From Clarkia xantiana subsp. parviflora (taxonomy: Eukaryota > Streptophyta > Magnoliopsida > Myrtales > Onagraceae): 64,000 nucleotides of DNA. Within the stretch, counting starts at the first letter, position 1; each line of letters opens with the position of its first letter. The DNA is taken from assembly GCA_036873135.1 (NCBI GenBank), contig JAPTYO010000007.1, positions 14,614,763 through 14,678,762 of the forward strand. The letters run 5' to 3'. Both the position numbers and the translations under genes were made by a program. The notes beneath the pieces were generated by a model, which saw only the letters and a program-made list of their open reading frames with translations, made no database searches and had not been told where the DNA came from. Of the stretch, positions 34,671-46,520 are shown in pieces.

Positions 34671-35908
34671 ATGGCGTGGAGCGCTACAATGATTGGAGCT
34701 TTACTAGGATTAGGCACCCAAATGTATTCTAATTCCCTCCGCAAGCTTCCTTACATGCGACGTATGTTGTTCCTTACCTGTTCTCTTCATTGGTATATTG
34801 CTTCTTATAACGCTCGAAACAATTTTGGTCTTACTTGGAGTGGCTGGTGATATTGCAGATCCATGGGAACATGTATTAGGAATGGGACTTGGGGTGGTGT
34901 TTGTGAACCAATTAGTCAAGTGGGATGACAAGCTTCAGGAAGATCTTGATAAGATGCTCGAGAAGGCTAAGGCTGCGAATGAGCGTCGCTACTTCGGTAC
35001 CTTATCTTCTCTTATTCTTTTTTAGTTCAGATTGATTTTTCGTATATCTAGCTCATCAAGTTTTGGAGCTGCTATATGTTGATATCCCATAATACACCAT
35101 CAAATGACCTGCTCGCTCCTAATTTTTGCAAGGTTTTTCTGTTGAACTAGTCTTAAGTTGTGTGATGATTGCCTCTTGAACAATATATTAAATGTTTGCT
35201 AAACCTGTGTATGACGGCTATGACCATAAATTAAAGGCGTTAAACATGTTAGTTTATGCGCAAACTTTAATCCACTATGTAAGTAAATTTGTTGCAATCA
35301 TATAGCCATTGAGGAAAGCTTTGATGTTACGTGCCCTGATCAAATCAAGGGCGACTCATCAAGGGGAGTACGAACCTTGGACCTATTTTCTTGCTTCCTT
35401 ATTCAATCTTGATCCCATGGGCTAGTAGTGGTGATCCTAGTCACATTCCGTTACGTCATGTTCGGGCTTTCCTGCTCACGGTCTGGGGTGGGACCTGTTT
35501 TTATAAACAGGTCACCACTAGGTGACGCCCCTAAGGCAAGTTGGGTCAAAAGAGCTTATTAGGCTGAAAGAAAAGGCAAGTGTAGCTTGATTGTAACCAG
35601 TTGACAAAGCAAATCTGAAATACAACTTTGCTTCTTCTTATTCTATACCTGCTTGCTTAGACTGTAACTTATAATTATAGTATACTTTTCCGAAGAAAAT
35701 AATGTCGTTGCTCTGAAATATTTGAGGTGGTTGTATTTCTCCAAAATCTCTTGACAGAAAAGGTATACGATGTTTTACTGATCTTCCAAAGAGCTGCACT
35801 TTGTATTTGATGTTACATTTTACATATGTACTCGTGCTCATTGACCTTGGGAATAAGTATTGTGCTTCGGTATTCATGTATTTGGTTGCAGATGAAGATG
35901 ATGAGTAG
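34671..35908 (+). CDS. 81-residue membrane protein, probable complex I accessory subunit (NDUFB4/B15-like)
   Basis: Three coding exons: 34671-34761, 34859-34996, 35892-35908, giving 246 bases and 81 residues. An untranslated first exon, ending at the donor at 33967, is likely: it is followed by GTAATG, and an acceptor (ATGTAG) sits one base before the ATG at 34671. The protein starts MAWSATMIGALLGLG, has a second hydrophobic patch around GMGLGVVFVNQL, then a charged helix rich in Lys and Glu, and closes with an acidic tail. It matches a short conserved plant protein that I recall as At2g31490-like, assigned in plant mitochondrial complex I to the NDUFB4 position; the Arabidopsis gene was once mislabelled as a neuronal acetylcholine receptor subunit. 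That identity is from memory. The coding structure itself is well supported by splice sites and frame. The last intron is almost 0.9 kb. Confidence 0.75.
35310..35535 (-). repeat. Possible SINE-like insert in the last intron of the 81-residue gene
   Basis: This segment is less AT-rich than the rest of the intron. On the minus strand it contains GGTTCGTACTCC, close to an RNA polymerase III B box (GGTTCGANNCC). About 45 bases before it is TAGCCCATGGG, a weak A-box-like run. A short hairpin, ACCTGTTTTTATAAACAGGT, lies at its other end. No poly-A or T-rich tail or target duplication was fixed, so the assignment is tentative. Confidence 0.25.
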
Positions 35909-36882
35909 TAATCTTCCCCTCGGGTTGCTGCATAACATATGACGCTTTTCAACAATAAGACAATCAAGAAATGTGGATGTTAGTTTCCAGTTCTTGCTGT
36001 TTGTCTGTCATGTACTATTTTTTTTTTTTTTCTAAAAAAATAGACGTGAGACTCATCTTGCAAGAAATGGCTCTTGTAGACCTACAGTTTTTGGGATTCA
36101 TTTAAATAATATACCATCGTGTAATCGTGGTCATGACAATGGTTCGGTTTGTGCATTTTGTTGCAAATTAGAACTGAATTAAGTAGTGGTTGTACACAGT
36201 TCATGTGGCATGGTCAATTCTTCAATTGTTGAAGGCTAGGGACTCTTCTCCATGCAAGCTTAATATGGAGCAGTGAAATTTTCCAAAAGCAATATTTGCA
36301 CAAATGTGAAATTCAAGGAATTTGTGAGCCTAATTATTTTCTTATTTGATAAGATGTAATTTGTAAGCTTACTTATCCAGTAAAAAATGTCTTTTTTGGG
36401 GTAAATCATATGAGATTTTTTGTAATCTTACTAACAAAACCAAAATCCGTTCTCCAATCATATGAGTTGCATGTAAAATGGGGGATACCTTTAAATAATT
36501 GTCTACAAATAGAAATTGATATAAATTAAATTTTTTCAAACTTTATATATTGTCTTTGTCTTGGTATTTTACTGTTTCCACTCTTCATATAGATTTTTTT
36601 CTATAATAATAATAATTAGTAAGTTTGATTGGGGTGGATCACGGAAGATACCGTACACACGGCATAGAGAAACGCAGCACTCATTCACGTCTTACGGTTC
36701 CTTAAACCCACGCTAAAAGTAAAACCCACGCCCTGGAGAAGCACAGAGTCTCTTCGTTATAACCATATTCTTCCATAACTTCCCACTGACACTGATCAGT
36801 GATCATATCATACTCTTCCTCTTCCACTACCTCCTCTTCATCTGAACTCTCGTCATCTTCTTAAACTGAATTCTCTTCAGAA

Positions 36883-39800
36883 ATGGGCTGTGAACTGGTG
36901 CCTGATCGGGATCAGCTGGAGCCTCTCATTTGCAGAAAGTTCCGATCGAAGCTTCCTCAGCGACGAAGATCCACTTTCAAATCTAATGTCACCGGAGTTT
37001 CACTCGTGCTGAACTCCCTCGATGAAGTGGTTTCGGTTGGCAGCAGGGACACTGGTACGGTTTCCCAGAGTAGCGGCGTTGTGTCCTCTGGGAGAAAGAG
37101 ACGGCACGATGAGCTTGGGGAATCTGATCACGGATTGAAGAAGGCATCGAGGATTTCCAGATCGCTGAAGGATAATGGATTGGGTAATAATGTGGAGATC
37201 TCTGAGATTTCGTGTTGCGAATCCTCCGTCGCTGCTGATTTTGGAGAGGGAGGCTCCATGTTGCTGGGAGCTTCTAAAGGTTTTCGAAATTCAAAGGCCG
37301 TGGAAAGAAGTGAAGCGTCCGAATCGATTGGACGATCAGGAATCTCTTGCACTCGCCATAATTCCCCGGAAAAGTCAGTAGAATTCTCCAGCAAATTACG
37401 GTTGGGAGTCTCAAAAGTGGAAGAAAACAGAATTCTGGTTGACTGCGATGATGATGTCGTCTCTGTTACATCTGCTGTTGAATCACGGGAAAAGACTGAT
37501 AAAGCCACTCATTCAACTGGAATCAAGGATCCGAAGATCGATTTGAGTTCAACCACTGCTAATAAATTGCCAACGGTAGATGAAAAGCTGAAGATCCATA
37601 ATCACGATTCTGAGCTTGTTTGCTCTGAGCAGCTATCTGATAATGACGTCTCAGACTATTCGTCCAGTCAGGAAGAGTTATTCTCTGATCTCCAATCAGA
37701 TTTTTTCGCAGACAGCTCCGACTACTTCTCGTACTCTTCCTTAGAGTCTGGATCTGAATTCTCTGAAAAATCATTTGAAGATGCACCTCCATCTGCTACT
37801 TTTTCTCTGCTCCTCTTGTACCGAGGACAGTTTTTTAGGTCGTCTAATTCTCCGACAGTTAAAAGCACCAAGCCGACCTACATCAATGAGGTAAGCACTT
37901 CTCTTACTCCTAGGTCATTACAATCAACTTGGAGTTTATTTGCTTACCAGTTACTACTACAGTAAATTGCACTGTTCACTGGTTTTTTCAACTCTGGAAA
38001 ATTGCATAGTATGAACCAACTGAAGGATTTGATGATGAGGAAGTCGCAGAGAGCTACCGGTTCCTGAGGAGCAGAGAGAGAAATCAAGTTTACTTGCGAA
38101 ATTATGGGGAAGAGTACAGTGCATCTATCATACAGCAACGATCCCGGATGATCTACTGGATAATTGAGGTCAGTCGTTCTCCATTGAAATCACATTTGTT
38201 TGGACATCTCCTTATGCTGTCAGTTTCCAACCAAACCTCTAATTCATATGGTAATTGACAATTTGACACCAATAATCTTAATGTTAGTGATGTTTTATGC
38301 GCAGAATTTTCTAATCTGTAGTAACATATGAGAGTTTGAACATGCAACTTTATATTTCTGCATTGTATATTCACGATACTGAATAGCTTTAAGTGAATCG
38401 AAAATATATTTTCCTTATTTATTCCTTGCCTCTGTCATGGACTTTATTACAGAACGGAACATTGCATGCATTGAAATTTGAATCATCACAGGAAGCTAAT
38501 TGAATCTCTATCGAGGCATATAATTATTTTGCTGAAGACATTTCCTTGTGATTAGTGAACAGTGAACACCCTGGAATGCTGGACAACTGAAACATAAATG
38601 GTTGCAATAAAAATTATAGGCAGATCATTTTTTTCTAGTTTCCACACATGCTTAAGTTGACAATACAATACAGTCGAGGAATGGAGATTTTGTATATTGA
38701 TGAACTAACACAAGTATTTGAGCTTTGCAACCGAAATTTCTCCAATAACAATTATGTATTTGGATTCATTTATATGCATCGTTTAGTCTGAAAATGCAAC
38801 TTCTTCAAAGAATGAGAAGGTTGGAAAACAAGCAGCATTGTTTTATGTTTATAGCTTTGTTTAATGAGTTGACATGAATAAGATCCCAAGTTCGATTGAT
38901 CATGTTCACAATTGAAACTTCCAATATAAAAGACTTTGTTATAAACGTTGGAGACTGTTTCATCATCTAAAAATATACGAATGACTTGACAGCTGATTCT
39001 TGTTGCATCCAATTGTTTACCTACATAAACTTACTAGTTTTTTTTGCCCTGACACAGCAATCAAGAGCAAAAATGCTCCTGAAGGAGACTACGTTCTTAG
39101 CAGCTAATCTCTTTGACAGATTCCTGAGCATTGGATATTTTAAAAACAAAAGGAACATTCAAGTTGCTGGAATAGCCTGCCTTACCTTGGCCAAAAGGAT
39201 CGAAGAGAATCAGCCATACAACAGGTGCTACCTTCTTCCTATTCGAAAAGAGTTAGCAACTTCTGATTGCAGTAACAGTTAGTAAAATCTGATTTAGTTT
39301 GACAGCAATTCTCACAGTAACAAGATTACATACAATGCAGAAAATCTTTTTCCAAGTTCAGATACGATAATTTTTTCCCGACTTGTATGCAATATATGGG
39401 ACTAAATGGCTCATTAACTCTTTCCAGTGTTCGTCAAAACACTTTCCACTCGGGCAGCAACAGCTACAGCAGATTCGAAGTAGTGGCCATGGAATGGCTG
39501 GTGCAGGAGGTCCTGAACTTCCAGTGTGTTCTTCCCACCACTTACAACTTCTTATGGTCTCACTCTATCACCAAATTCTCGATCAATCCATCACACTGCC
39601 ATCGTTTATAGATATGAGACTGATGTTTTTAAGAACTAACAAGTGCAGGTTCTATCTAAGAGCTTCAAGGGCTGATGAGAAAGTGAATAAGAGGGCCATC
39701 GAATTGGCAGCCTTGGCTCTGATGGATCATGAACATCTTGACTTTTGGCCTTCAACTGTTGCAGCTGCAATAGTCATTCTAGCTTCTTTGGAGGATGCCC

Positions 39801-40104
39801 CTTGCCAGCGAGTTATCAAGGTAAACGAGAGTATCAATATAACCGACGCTGTTATGTTTTTCACAGCATTCTTACAGATCAACCTTTTTAATGGATTTGC
39901 AGACTCATGTCAGAACCAAAGACGACGATCTACCCAAGTGCATTGAGGTACCTAGATATATACTTGTGTGCTCTCTTAGTAAAATTACTGTCTCTGGATT
40001 AACTGTCTCAATATGATTAGCATTGAGCTATTTGAAATGATTGCTTACTGATATCATGCCAATTTTAACAGAACTTGCAGTGGTTGGTAAAGTACTTATG
40101 CTAG
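36883..40104 (+). CDS. SDS: Meiotic cyclin SOLO DANCERS (SDS)
   Basis: Seven exons: 36883-37890, 38010-38168, 39058-39224, 39428-39556, 39649-39820, 39903-39947, 40072-40104. They total 1713 bases and 570 residues, against about 578 in Arabidopsis SDS. The long first exon encodes a Ser-rich, probably disordered N-terminal half; such regions carry degradation and regulatory signals. The cyclin box begins near residue 350 ([56 protein letters not shown]) and a second cyclin fold follows. The RIEENQPYN and [14 protein letters not shown] blocks are typical of SDS and distinguish it from A, B and D cyclins. SDS acts in meiosis, in homologue pairing and DMC1-dependent recombination. The short last exon ends at TAG, 40102-40104. 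A CT-rich leader precedes the ATG. Confidence 0.93.
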
Positions 40105-40506
40105 TGGATTTAGCAAGATGATAAGCACAAGAAAAGGAAACCTCTTAGTTTACTTTTATACACTATACGGTACAGACCCCTACACCACCACAGAGCCGAG
40201 GAAGCAGTAAAGGATAATACAGGTAGGTCCATATAATTCTTTTCGACATCATAAATTTTGGTTGTAGAAGTACATAGATTGCAAGTAAAGTTGAGCAGGT
40301 TGGATAATTGCTGCGACTTACAAATATAGTCTAGCTTATGGGAGGAGGGTATGGATTTATAACTTGTCTAAAAAGATATGATAAGTTTGTATTCCTTTTA
40401 TATCTACTGTGTTTGAACAAAATCTACAATCCTCAATGTCTATTTACACACAAGAAAAATGTCTCCAGAATGCACAGAGAGAGACTGAATGAATATGTTT
40501 CAGGAA

Positions 40507-41811
40507 TCAAAATGTGCGCTTGAGATCTTTGAAGTCCTGTGAATCGATACATTCGATCCTCTCCCTTTGAAGATTCAACAGCTTCAGCAACTCAGTAGCC
40601 CTCTCCTTGGTCCTCTCTCCACACCCGACCTGCAGAAGCAGCAGAAGCTTCTGGAAAGCCCCAACCTGGAGAGCATCAAACATCAATTTATCTCCTTGTT
40701 TCTCCCCCTTTCCCAACTTCCAGAGAATCGACACTGAAAACTCAGTCGCAAGGTCCGATACGCGTAGAAGCTTCTTCACCAGGACAGGACCTGTCAAAGA
40801 GTGCTCCCTCAGTTCCTCCTTCCCTTGCTCCCTGCTGCAAATCCCATTCAGCACTCCAAGTGCCTTCTCGCTTGTGCTTCGGTCAGCATCGACTATAATC
40901 TCCAGCATTAGATCCACCACGCCCATCTGGACCAACCGATCGCTGATCCGCTCATTGTTTGATGTGCTCATGTGGTAGATGACCATTAACGATGCTTTGG
41001 TTGCCGACGGACAAATCGGCTCTTTGATGAGCTTATAGAGTCCTTCCAAAGCCGAGTCGATCTCTCCCACTGCCCTGAGTGCCTCCTTATTGGCCGAGAC
41101 AATCTCTTTGAGAGCCAAAACCGAGTTCCTTCGCCCGGACAATCCTCCAAACCTCAAAAGCCAAACCATGGACTCCAAACATGTAGGTGAGGCAAGGTGA
41201 GCCAGGGCCTCTCCATCAAGAGGAACCATCAAAGTTAACATAGACAGTACCTCCTCCAAAAGACCCGCATTTTTATACAACGTCTCGATAGCCATTGCCA
41301 TCGCGGTTCCAGTCCCGTTAGACGCAAAGCACCGCTTGTTCCGCTCGCTCTCTTTCACCAACATCTTGATTCTCCTCAAAATGTCGCCGCACCGGTCTTG
41401 GTCCCCTTCCTTGGCAGCCAAGACAAAGTTGCTGAGAATCTGGGCAACGTCGATCGAACTAATAGGGATTCGTGGAGTCGGGATCCTCTCGATTCCATGG
41501 TCCCGATTCTCCACACACCAGTCCTGTATGATCATTCGTATCACATGGTTTGGTATGGGCTCAAGGCTCCTCAGCTCCTGTTTGGTGATGGGACACGTTT
41601 GGTTGCCCGACTCAATCCAGGTCTCGATGCTCTGACGGTCGTAGGTGATTCCGGTGGATAATGTGACGGGGTCTTTCATGAGATCGAGAGATATTGGACA
41701 CCGGAAGTTGGTCGGAATGGAGAGCTCCATATTCTCAGTGGGGTCTTCGCTCGAGATCCGCTCTTTCCTAGCACGGCGGGACGATACCCGTCGCCTCCAG
41801 GAAGAGAGCAT
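40507..41811 (-). CDS. U-box E3 ubiquitin ligase with ARM repeats (PUB20/21-like)
   Basis: Intronless, 434 residues. The U-box spans about residues 33-106: IPTNFRCPISLDLMKDPVTL, then TYDRQSIETWI and TCPITKQEL, with the hydrophobic core intact. U-boxes are RING-like folds that recruit E2 enzymes without zinc. The remaining 300 residues are helical and Leu-rich and fit ARM-like repeats used to hold substrates (for example SVLALKEIVSANKEALRAVG and KALGVLNGICSREQGKEEL). Size and layout fit the PUB20-PUB24 clade, whose members are often induced by pathogens and restrain immune signalling. A basic N-terminal tail (WRRRVSSRRARKER) precedes the U-box. From memory, PUB20 lies beside TMK1 in Arabidopsis, which supports a PUB20-type assignment here. 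Confidence 0.93.
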   Translation of the reverse strand: MLSSWRRRVSSRRARKERISSEDPTENMELSIPTNFRCPISLDLMKDPVTLSTGITYDRQSIETWIESGNQTCPITKQELRSLEPIPNHVIRMIIQDWCVENRDHGIERIPTPRIPISSIDVAQILSNFVLAAKEGDQDRCGDILRRIKMLVKESERNKRCFASNGTGTAMAMAIETLYKNAGLLEEVLSMLTLMVPLDGEALAHLASPTCLESMVWLLRFGGLSGRRNSVLALKEIVSANKEALRAVGEIDSALEGLYKLIKEPICPSATKASLMVIYHMSTSNNERISDRLVQMGVVDLMLEIIVDADRSTSEKALGVLNGICSREQGKEELREHSLTGPVLVKKLLRVSDLATEFSVSILWKLGKGEKQGDKLMFDALQVGAFQKLLLLLQVGCGERTKERATELLKLLNLQRERIECIDSQDFKDLKRTF

Positions 41812-41879
41812 CTTGCGGATGTTTTTGGTAATAATGGTGAAGATTAGTTAGTAGTTGAAGAAAACAAGGAATGATCGCT

Positions 41880-42634
41880 GCAAGTTTGAGTTCTTTGTTT
41901 CGATAGTTATATTGTGAAACTTAGACAAGTAGAACTACATATATATATTTATGGAGGGAAATACGTCACGTGTTCAACATTCAAAGCTTGGAATTTTATT
42001 TTTATTTTATAAAAGAAATTGACCGTTGAAATGAAAGAGCAAAGATGAAATGATCAACGGTCGGTGGTGGGTGTTGTCTGTAGAATGGATCAAAGTCAAA
42101 TGTTTTGGCACGATTTCGTCAACGTAAGCAGCGGTGCATGGGCATTGACCGGTTTTCTCCCATGCACGCGGATGTTAGAAAATTGTTTAATTACTCTCAT
42201 GGAAAAATGCGACTTTCCTTCCCCCGCTTATGTAAATATAAATATTCTCAGCTGATATTTGCCAAATACAAAAACAAAAACAAAAATTATTCAACAAAAT
42301 ATTCGTTACTCTAATGAAAACGTCAGTTAAGCTTTAAAATAATTTATTATATTTTTTTCCTTCAATTTTCATTTTCTTGACGATAAAAATGTTCGAGATA
42401 AACTCTGTTGTACACCAAACTAGAAGTTTATAATCTGACTCATCAAATAATTTCACAAGGACCCCATCTTGATTTAATCATTTACACCGTAACCGTTACC
42501 ACTCCTAGTTGGCATTCAAAAGCTATTATAATATATTAATTTGAATGACTTGCATGAGACGTACGCGTTTTTTTTCAGTTATTATCATTTTTTATTTAAT
42601 TTGATTAGATATTTATAATTAAATTATTAAGTAA
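41880..42634. other. Intergenic, promoter side of the U-box gene
   Basis: AT-rich sequence. A possible TATA element for the minus-strand U-box gene lies in the ATATATATTTATGG run at about 41940-41955. I see no other gene or element. Confidence 0.4.
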
Positions 42635-43871
42635 TTAGGTGCTGATCCCGCGCGTAGCGCGGGGTGACATTTTAAACCGTACACGAAGAATGTTAAAATT
42701 ATATTTCGAAGCTAATATTAGAAACCGTAAATCCTAAAATATTTTTTATAAAATGAACTAATCAACCATTAATTTTCGATAAGTATTATTAATAGAAATA
42801 TTTAGGGATTAAAATTGTTTTTTCATATTGATTAATATATTACGACATTTAGATAGTTATATAGAAATGTTACGATGATATATCAACTTCTGTATATCTT
42901 ATAATTTTTTAAATGAAATATCTTATTTTTTAAATGGATGTGAGACTCTTAAAAAAAAGTTGTACTTGTCCAATTAAGTAAAGATGTTGAACCTTATAGC
43001 GTGGGACAATAGGTAAACGATTGTGGAAGCCTACACGACGGTGGCTCCAACTTATGTCGCTTGAGGAGAAGAAGTGTAACGCCTGAAGACTTTATTATCT
43101 AATTCAATTCAATTATATATATAGAGGAGAAGAAGTGTAACACCTTTCCGACATGGCGATTTCACAGCCCACCCTTATATTTATACATTTTTATTTAATA
43201 AATTTATCTCTTAGTTTAAAATTATATTTACATTTATTTATCCACATCTTTTAACGCTTTATCCAAATCGTATTATAAAAATGTCTATAAGTTAGAAATA
43301 TATGTTATAAACACAAGAAAAAAAAATTCCTCCAAACTTTTAATTTAAAATTTTGCATATAATTTTTTTTGATTTATTTACAATATTATTAAAAAATTAT
43401 TTCTTATGTTAATTATTTTCTACATTTTTATTGTATTGTATTTACATTTTTTTTTAATATTTAATGCATTTGTTATAATTTATTTTACATTTTTAACTAA
43501 TAAATTATTGAACAATTACTGGAAAAAAAATATCAGGTAATCTTATATATATTGATAAAAAGGAGCATACATAAATATTATATATATTTCTTAAATATTC
43601 GAGAGAGAAAATGGAATTAATTATTGATGGGTGGTTACTTAGACAAAAACGTTTTTTGTTTAACAAAAAAAAAGACATAACGTGCGGGGTGGGAGAAATT
43701 TGGTGCGACTGTCTGTTATCCCTGCTGTGTAGGCATGCGACGTGGAGATGTGCTATTGGCTGAAAAAATCCGAGGTGGCACACATGGGATGCTCGTAAAT
43801 GCTGATGTGTCAATTTTTGGTAAACACTTTCTCTCTCCTTTTAACTTATTATATATATAGATATAGATAGA
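42635..43871 (-). mobile_element. Non-autonomous Helitron
   Basis: Read on the minus strand, the element starts TCTATCTATATC directly after an A and ends CTAA directly before a T, the A^T insertion rule of Helitrons. Eight bases before the CTAA end is the hairpin CCCGCGCTACGCGCGGG. The 5' region (AAAATTGACACATCAGCATT, GAGCATCCCATGTGTGCCAC) matches a terminus I recall from plant Helitrons. It is 1237 bp, with no Rep/helicase frame. No target duplication is expected for this class. Confidence 0.85.
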
Positions 43872-43929
43872 TTGCAAAGTTAGGGAATATTTTTCTATCT
43901 TATTTTAAACTATATGTAAAATAAATAAA

Positions 43930-44412
43930 TAATAAAATTCTTACAAAAACCCTTAATAAGTTAACGAATACGAACCCTTAAAATTCTTTCAAAAAAACTC
44001 TTAAACATGTTCATCATAAAATCCCTTAGTAATATATATTATAATAATTTCTCACAAATTCCCTCACGAATTCTTAGAATACAATTCGTCACAAAAACCA
44101 TTAATAAGTAAACTCTTACAATTCTCTCAAAAATCCTTGAGCATGAACTCTAAAAAATTCCCTTAAAAATTTATAAGCGAAAACTTCTAAATATTTTTTA
44201 AGAGATTTGATTTTTAGAATTTTTTATATGAATTTTTCAAGGAAAATTCATCACAAACGTTTAGGGATTTCCCTACAAAATCATATTTTTTTACATGGCT
44301 ATTTGCTATAAGCATTTTTCTTACAAACTCCCTCACAAGATATGTGAGGAATTTTTTAAAATTAAAATTCCTCAAAAAATTGATCTCATAAATTGAGATA
44401 TTTCTTGTAGTG
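43930..44412 (-). mobile_element. Truncated CACTA (En/Spm) element end
   Basis: On the minus strand, from 44412, the sequence begins CACTACAAGAAATATC, the conserved end of CACTA elements. Behind it are repeated CCTCACAAG/CTCACGAATT-type motifs typical of the subterminal region. No second CACTA end or flanking 3-bp duplication was found, so the element is incomplete. The left limit is approximate. Confidence 0.7.
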
Positions 44413-44738
44413 TTCATTGATTGATAAAATTTATTCTTAGTATTTAAGTGATGTATTCAGTTGACTTGATCAATGAGATTTCGTAGTGGTTCTTCCTCAA
44501 GTTCTTCATTTTCTCTCCAATCAAATTTCTTTTAAATTATAGGTTGTCAGAAGTGCTACGTTGTTTGAGTCAATATATGTTGGTTGTTCATAAATATGAT
44601 ATAATTACAAATAAATACGAAAGTTCGGACATTACATATCAGAATGGTTCTAGGTCGCCACCAGTACATATTCCTTTAAAAAATAATTTAGTTAAGTTAA
44701 TTTGAGACTTTCATCTACACAAGATCCATCACTAATAA

Positions 44739-45155
44739 GAGCATCCACAATGGTTTTACATAAATTGTATTCTTTAAAGTTGCCACGTAGACATTTATGT
44801 ACACTTTAAGTAATACGTAAAGTTAAGACACACGTAAAAAATATTTTATCTGCAATCGTATTACTTAAACGTATTCCTTAAATATATTTTATTATTAAAT
44901 TTTTCGACAACCACCAATAAGATATTAGCATTAATTATAAAATGAATTAATTTATAATAAAAAATTGGTTACGTAATACATAGTGCATTACTTAAATTTA
45001 AGGAATGCTTTATGTAAAAACATAAATTTACGTGTGGGTCTCATCTTTAAGGAATGCTATGTAAAACCACTGTAGATAATTTTTGTTGTTTTACTTAAAT
45101 AAACATGTAGGACCCACGTTTACGTAATCTTTACGTAATACCACTATCGATGCTC
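44739..45155. mobile_element. Harbinger/Tourist-type MITE
   Basis: The element is 417 bp. It starts GAGCATCCACAATGGTTTTA and ends in CCACTATCGATGCTC. It is flanked by TAA on both sides (44736-44738 and 45156-45158), as for PIF/Harbinger elements. Arms contain inverted TACGTAA/TTACGTA motifs, and a second inner pair of TTAAGGAATGCT-like blocks. There is no coding sequence. Confidence 0.85.
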
Positions 45156-45529
45156 TAACAAATAAAATGTGTGAACATATAAAAAAGAAGAACGTGTAGT
45201 GAGTTTATTTAAGCTTTAATATTTTTGTTGGAAAATTTTGCAGTATTAAATCCTCAAATCAACGACGAGCCATATTTAATTTTACTAGATGAAAAATGAA
45301 TTAGTCGAAAAATAAGTGCAAGTGCAATGCGACGGAGACGGCTACTAGTTATCCAGACATGGCATTATCTAATCCAAGCGACGACACACCTGCTAATTTG
45401 GGTCGACGTGAGAATCTGCTAAGCTGTTCACATTGTCTTTGGGCAGAGGAGCCAAGGTTCACATTGTCTTGACACACATGGCCTCGTGTCGAATTCCGTT
45501 AATGGTTCCGTCACATTCCGTTAACTTAG

Positions 45530-46520
45530 AATCGAAGCTTTGTGGCTTCGACCGGAGCCACAAAGAGCTCAGACATAGCCCTTTGTGACTCAATCGGAGC
45601 TAGGGGCTCCAAATCGGGAGGCAACTCCGACTTAGCCAAAAATGGCTCAATCGAAGCCAGAAAACCCTGATCTGGAGCCCTCTGGTTGGAGGCACGGAGA
45701 GCTCCGACTAAGCCCTAAGAAGTTCAATCGGAGCTAGGGGGCCCCGATCGGGAGCCCCTGGTTTCGACCGTGCCACGGAGGTCTCAAAGTAGGGATGGTA
45801 ATGGGTCAAAACCTGTGGTATTAACCCACACCCATGTCTGCACCATGTAACCATATCAAATCCATATCCGTATAAAATTTTGCGGATAACCCGTATCCAC
45901 ACTACGACACAATACGGTTATCCACACCGCAACGTATTGTGTCGATGAAGTTGGGTGGTGACCGGAGTTTAGGTGATGGCCGGAGTCGTGGTGGTGGTCG
46001 CTGAGTCGTGGTGGTTGTCACCGGAGTCGTGGTGGTGGCCCGCCGGAGTCGTGGTGGTGGCCAGCCGGAGTTGTGTGGTGGTTGTCGCAGGAGTTGGGCA
46101 ATGGCCGGCCAGAGTCTTGGTGGTGGCAGGTTGAATTAGTGGCTATGGCCGGATGAAGTCGTGGAAGTAGCCGATCCGAGTCATTGTCATCCGAATCGTT
46201 GCCAATCGAAGTACGGATGTGATTAATTTTAGTTAAATTATAGAGATCCGTGGTTTATACGAATCAACATGTATGCAATCCATTCATATGGGTTTATTTA
46301 AAATATACGTATTAGCTCTAAAGTTTCGTGATGCGAATATCCGCAATGAAATGTGGTGCGGTTTATCCACGGTGCGAGTAAACTGATATCCATTGCCATC
46401 TCTCGCTCAAACGGAGCTCTCCGTGGCTCTAGTCGGAGGCACATAGGTCTGATCTGGGTCATTTATGGCCCAATCGGGGCTGAGAGGCTCTAATTGGAGC
46501 CCTCCTGCCTTGGATGGCAG
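45530..46520. repeat. Degenerate GGAGCC/GGCTCC-rich repeat, split by a MITE
   Basis: On both sides of the MITE the sequence repeats variants of CAATCGGAGCTAGGGGCTCC and CCGGAGCCACAAAGAGCTC. The 45540-45780 side carries about five variants and the 46405-46520 side about three. It resembles the GC-rich cores of the Mutator-like MITEs here, so it may be the core of a decayed copy whose ends I could not find. Confidence 0.45.
45790..46404. mobile_element. Diverged hAT-type MITE, third relative
   Basis: It starts TAGGGATGGTAATGGGTC and ends with the inverse of AGAGATGGCAATGGATATC, the plan seen at 13083 and 17237. The flanks TCTCAAAG and GCTCAAAC match at 6 of 8 bases, as an old duplication would. 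The centre differs: it holds GTGGTGGTCGCCGGAGTCGT-like minisatellite units at about 45955-46130. It is inserted in a region rich in CGGAGC/GCTCCG motifs (45540-45780 and 46405-46520). Confidence 0.65.

Noticed and set aside
37128..37508. A 126-codon minus-strand frame within SDS exon 1
   Set aside because: It is the shadow of the SDS coding exon.
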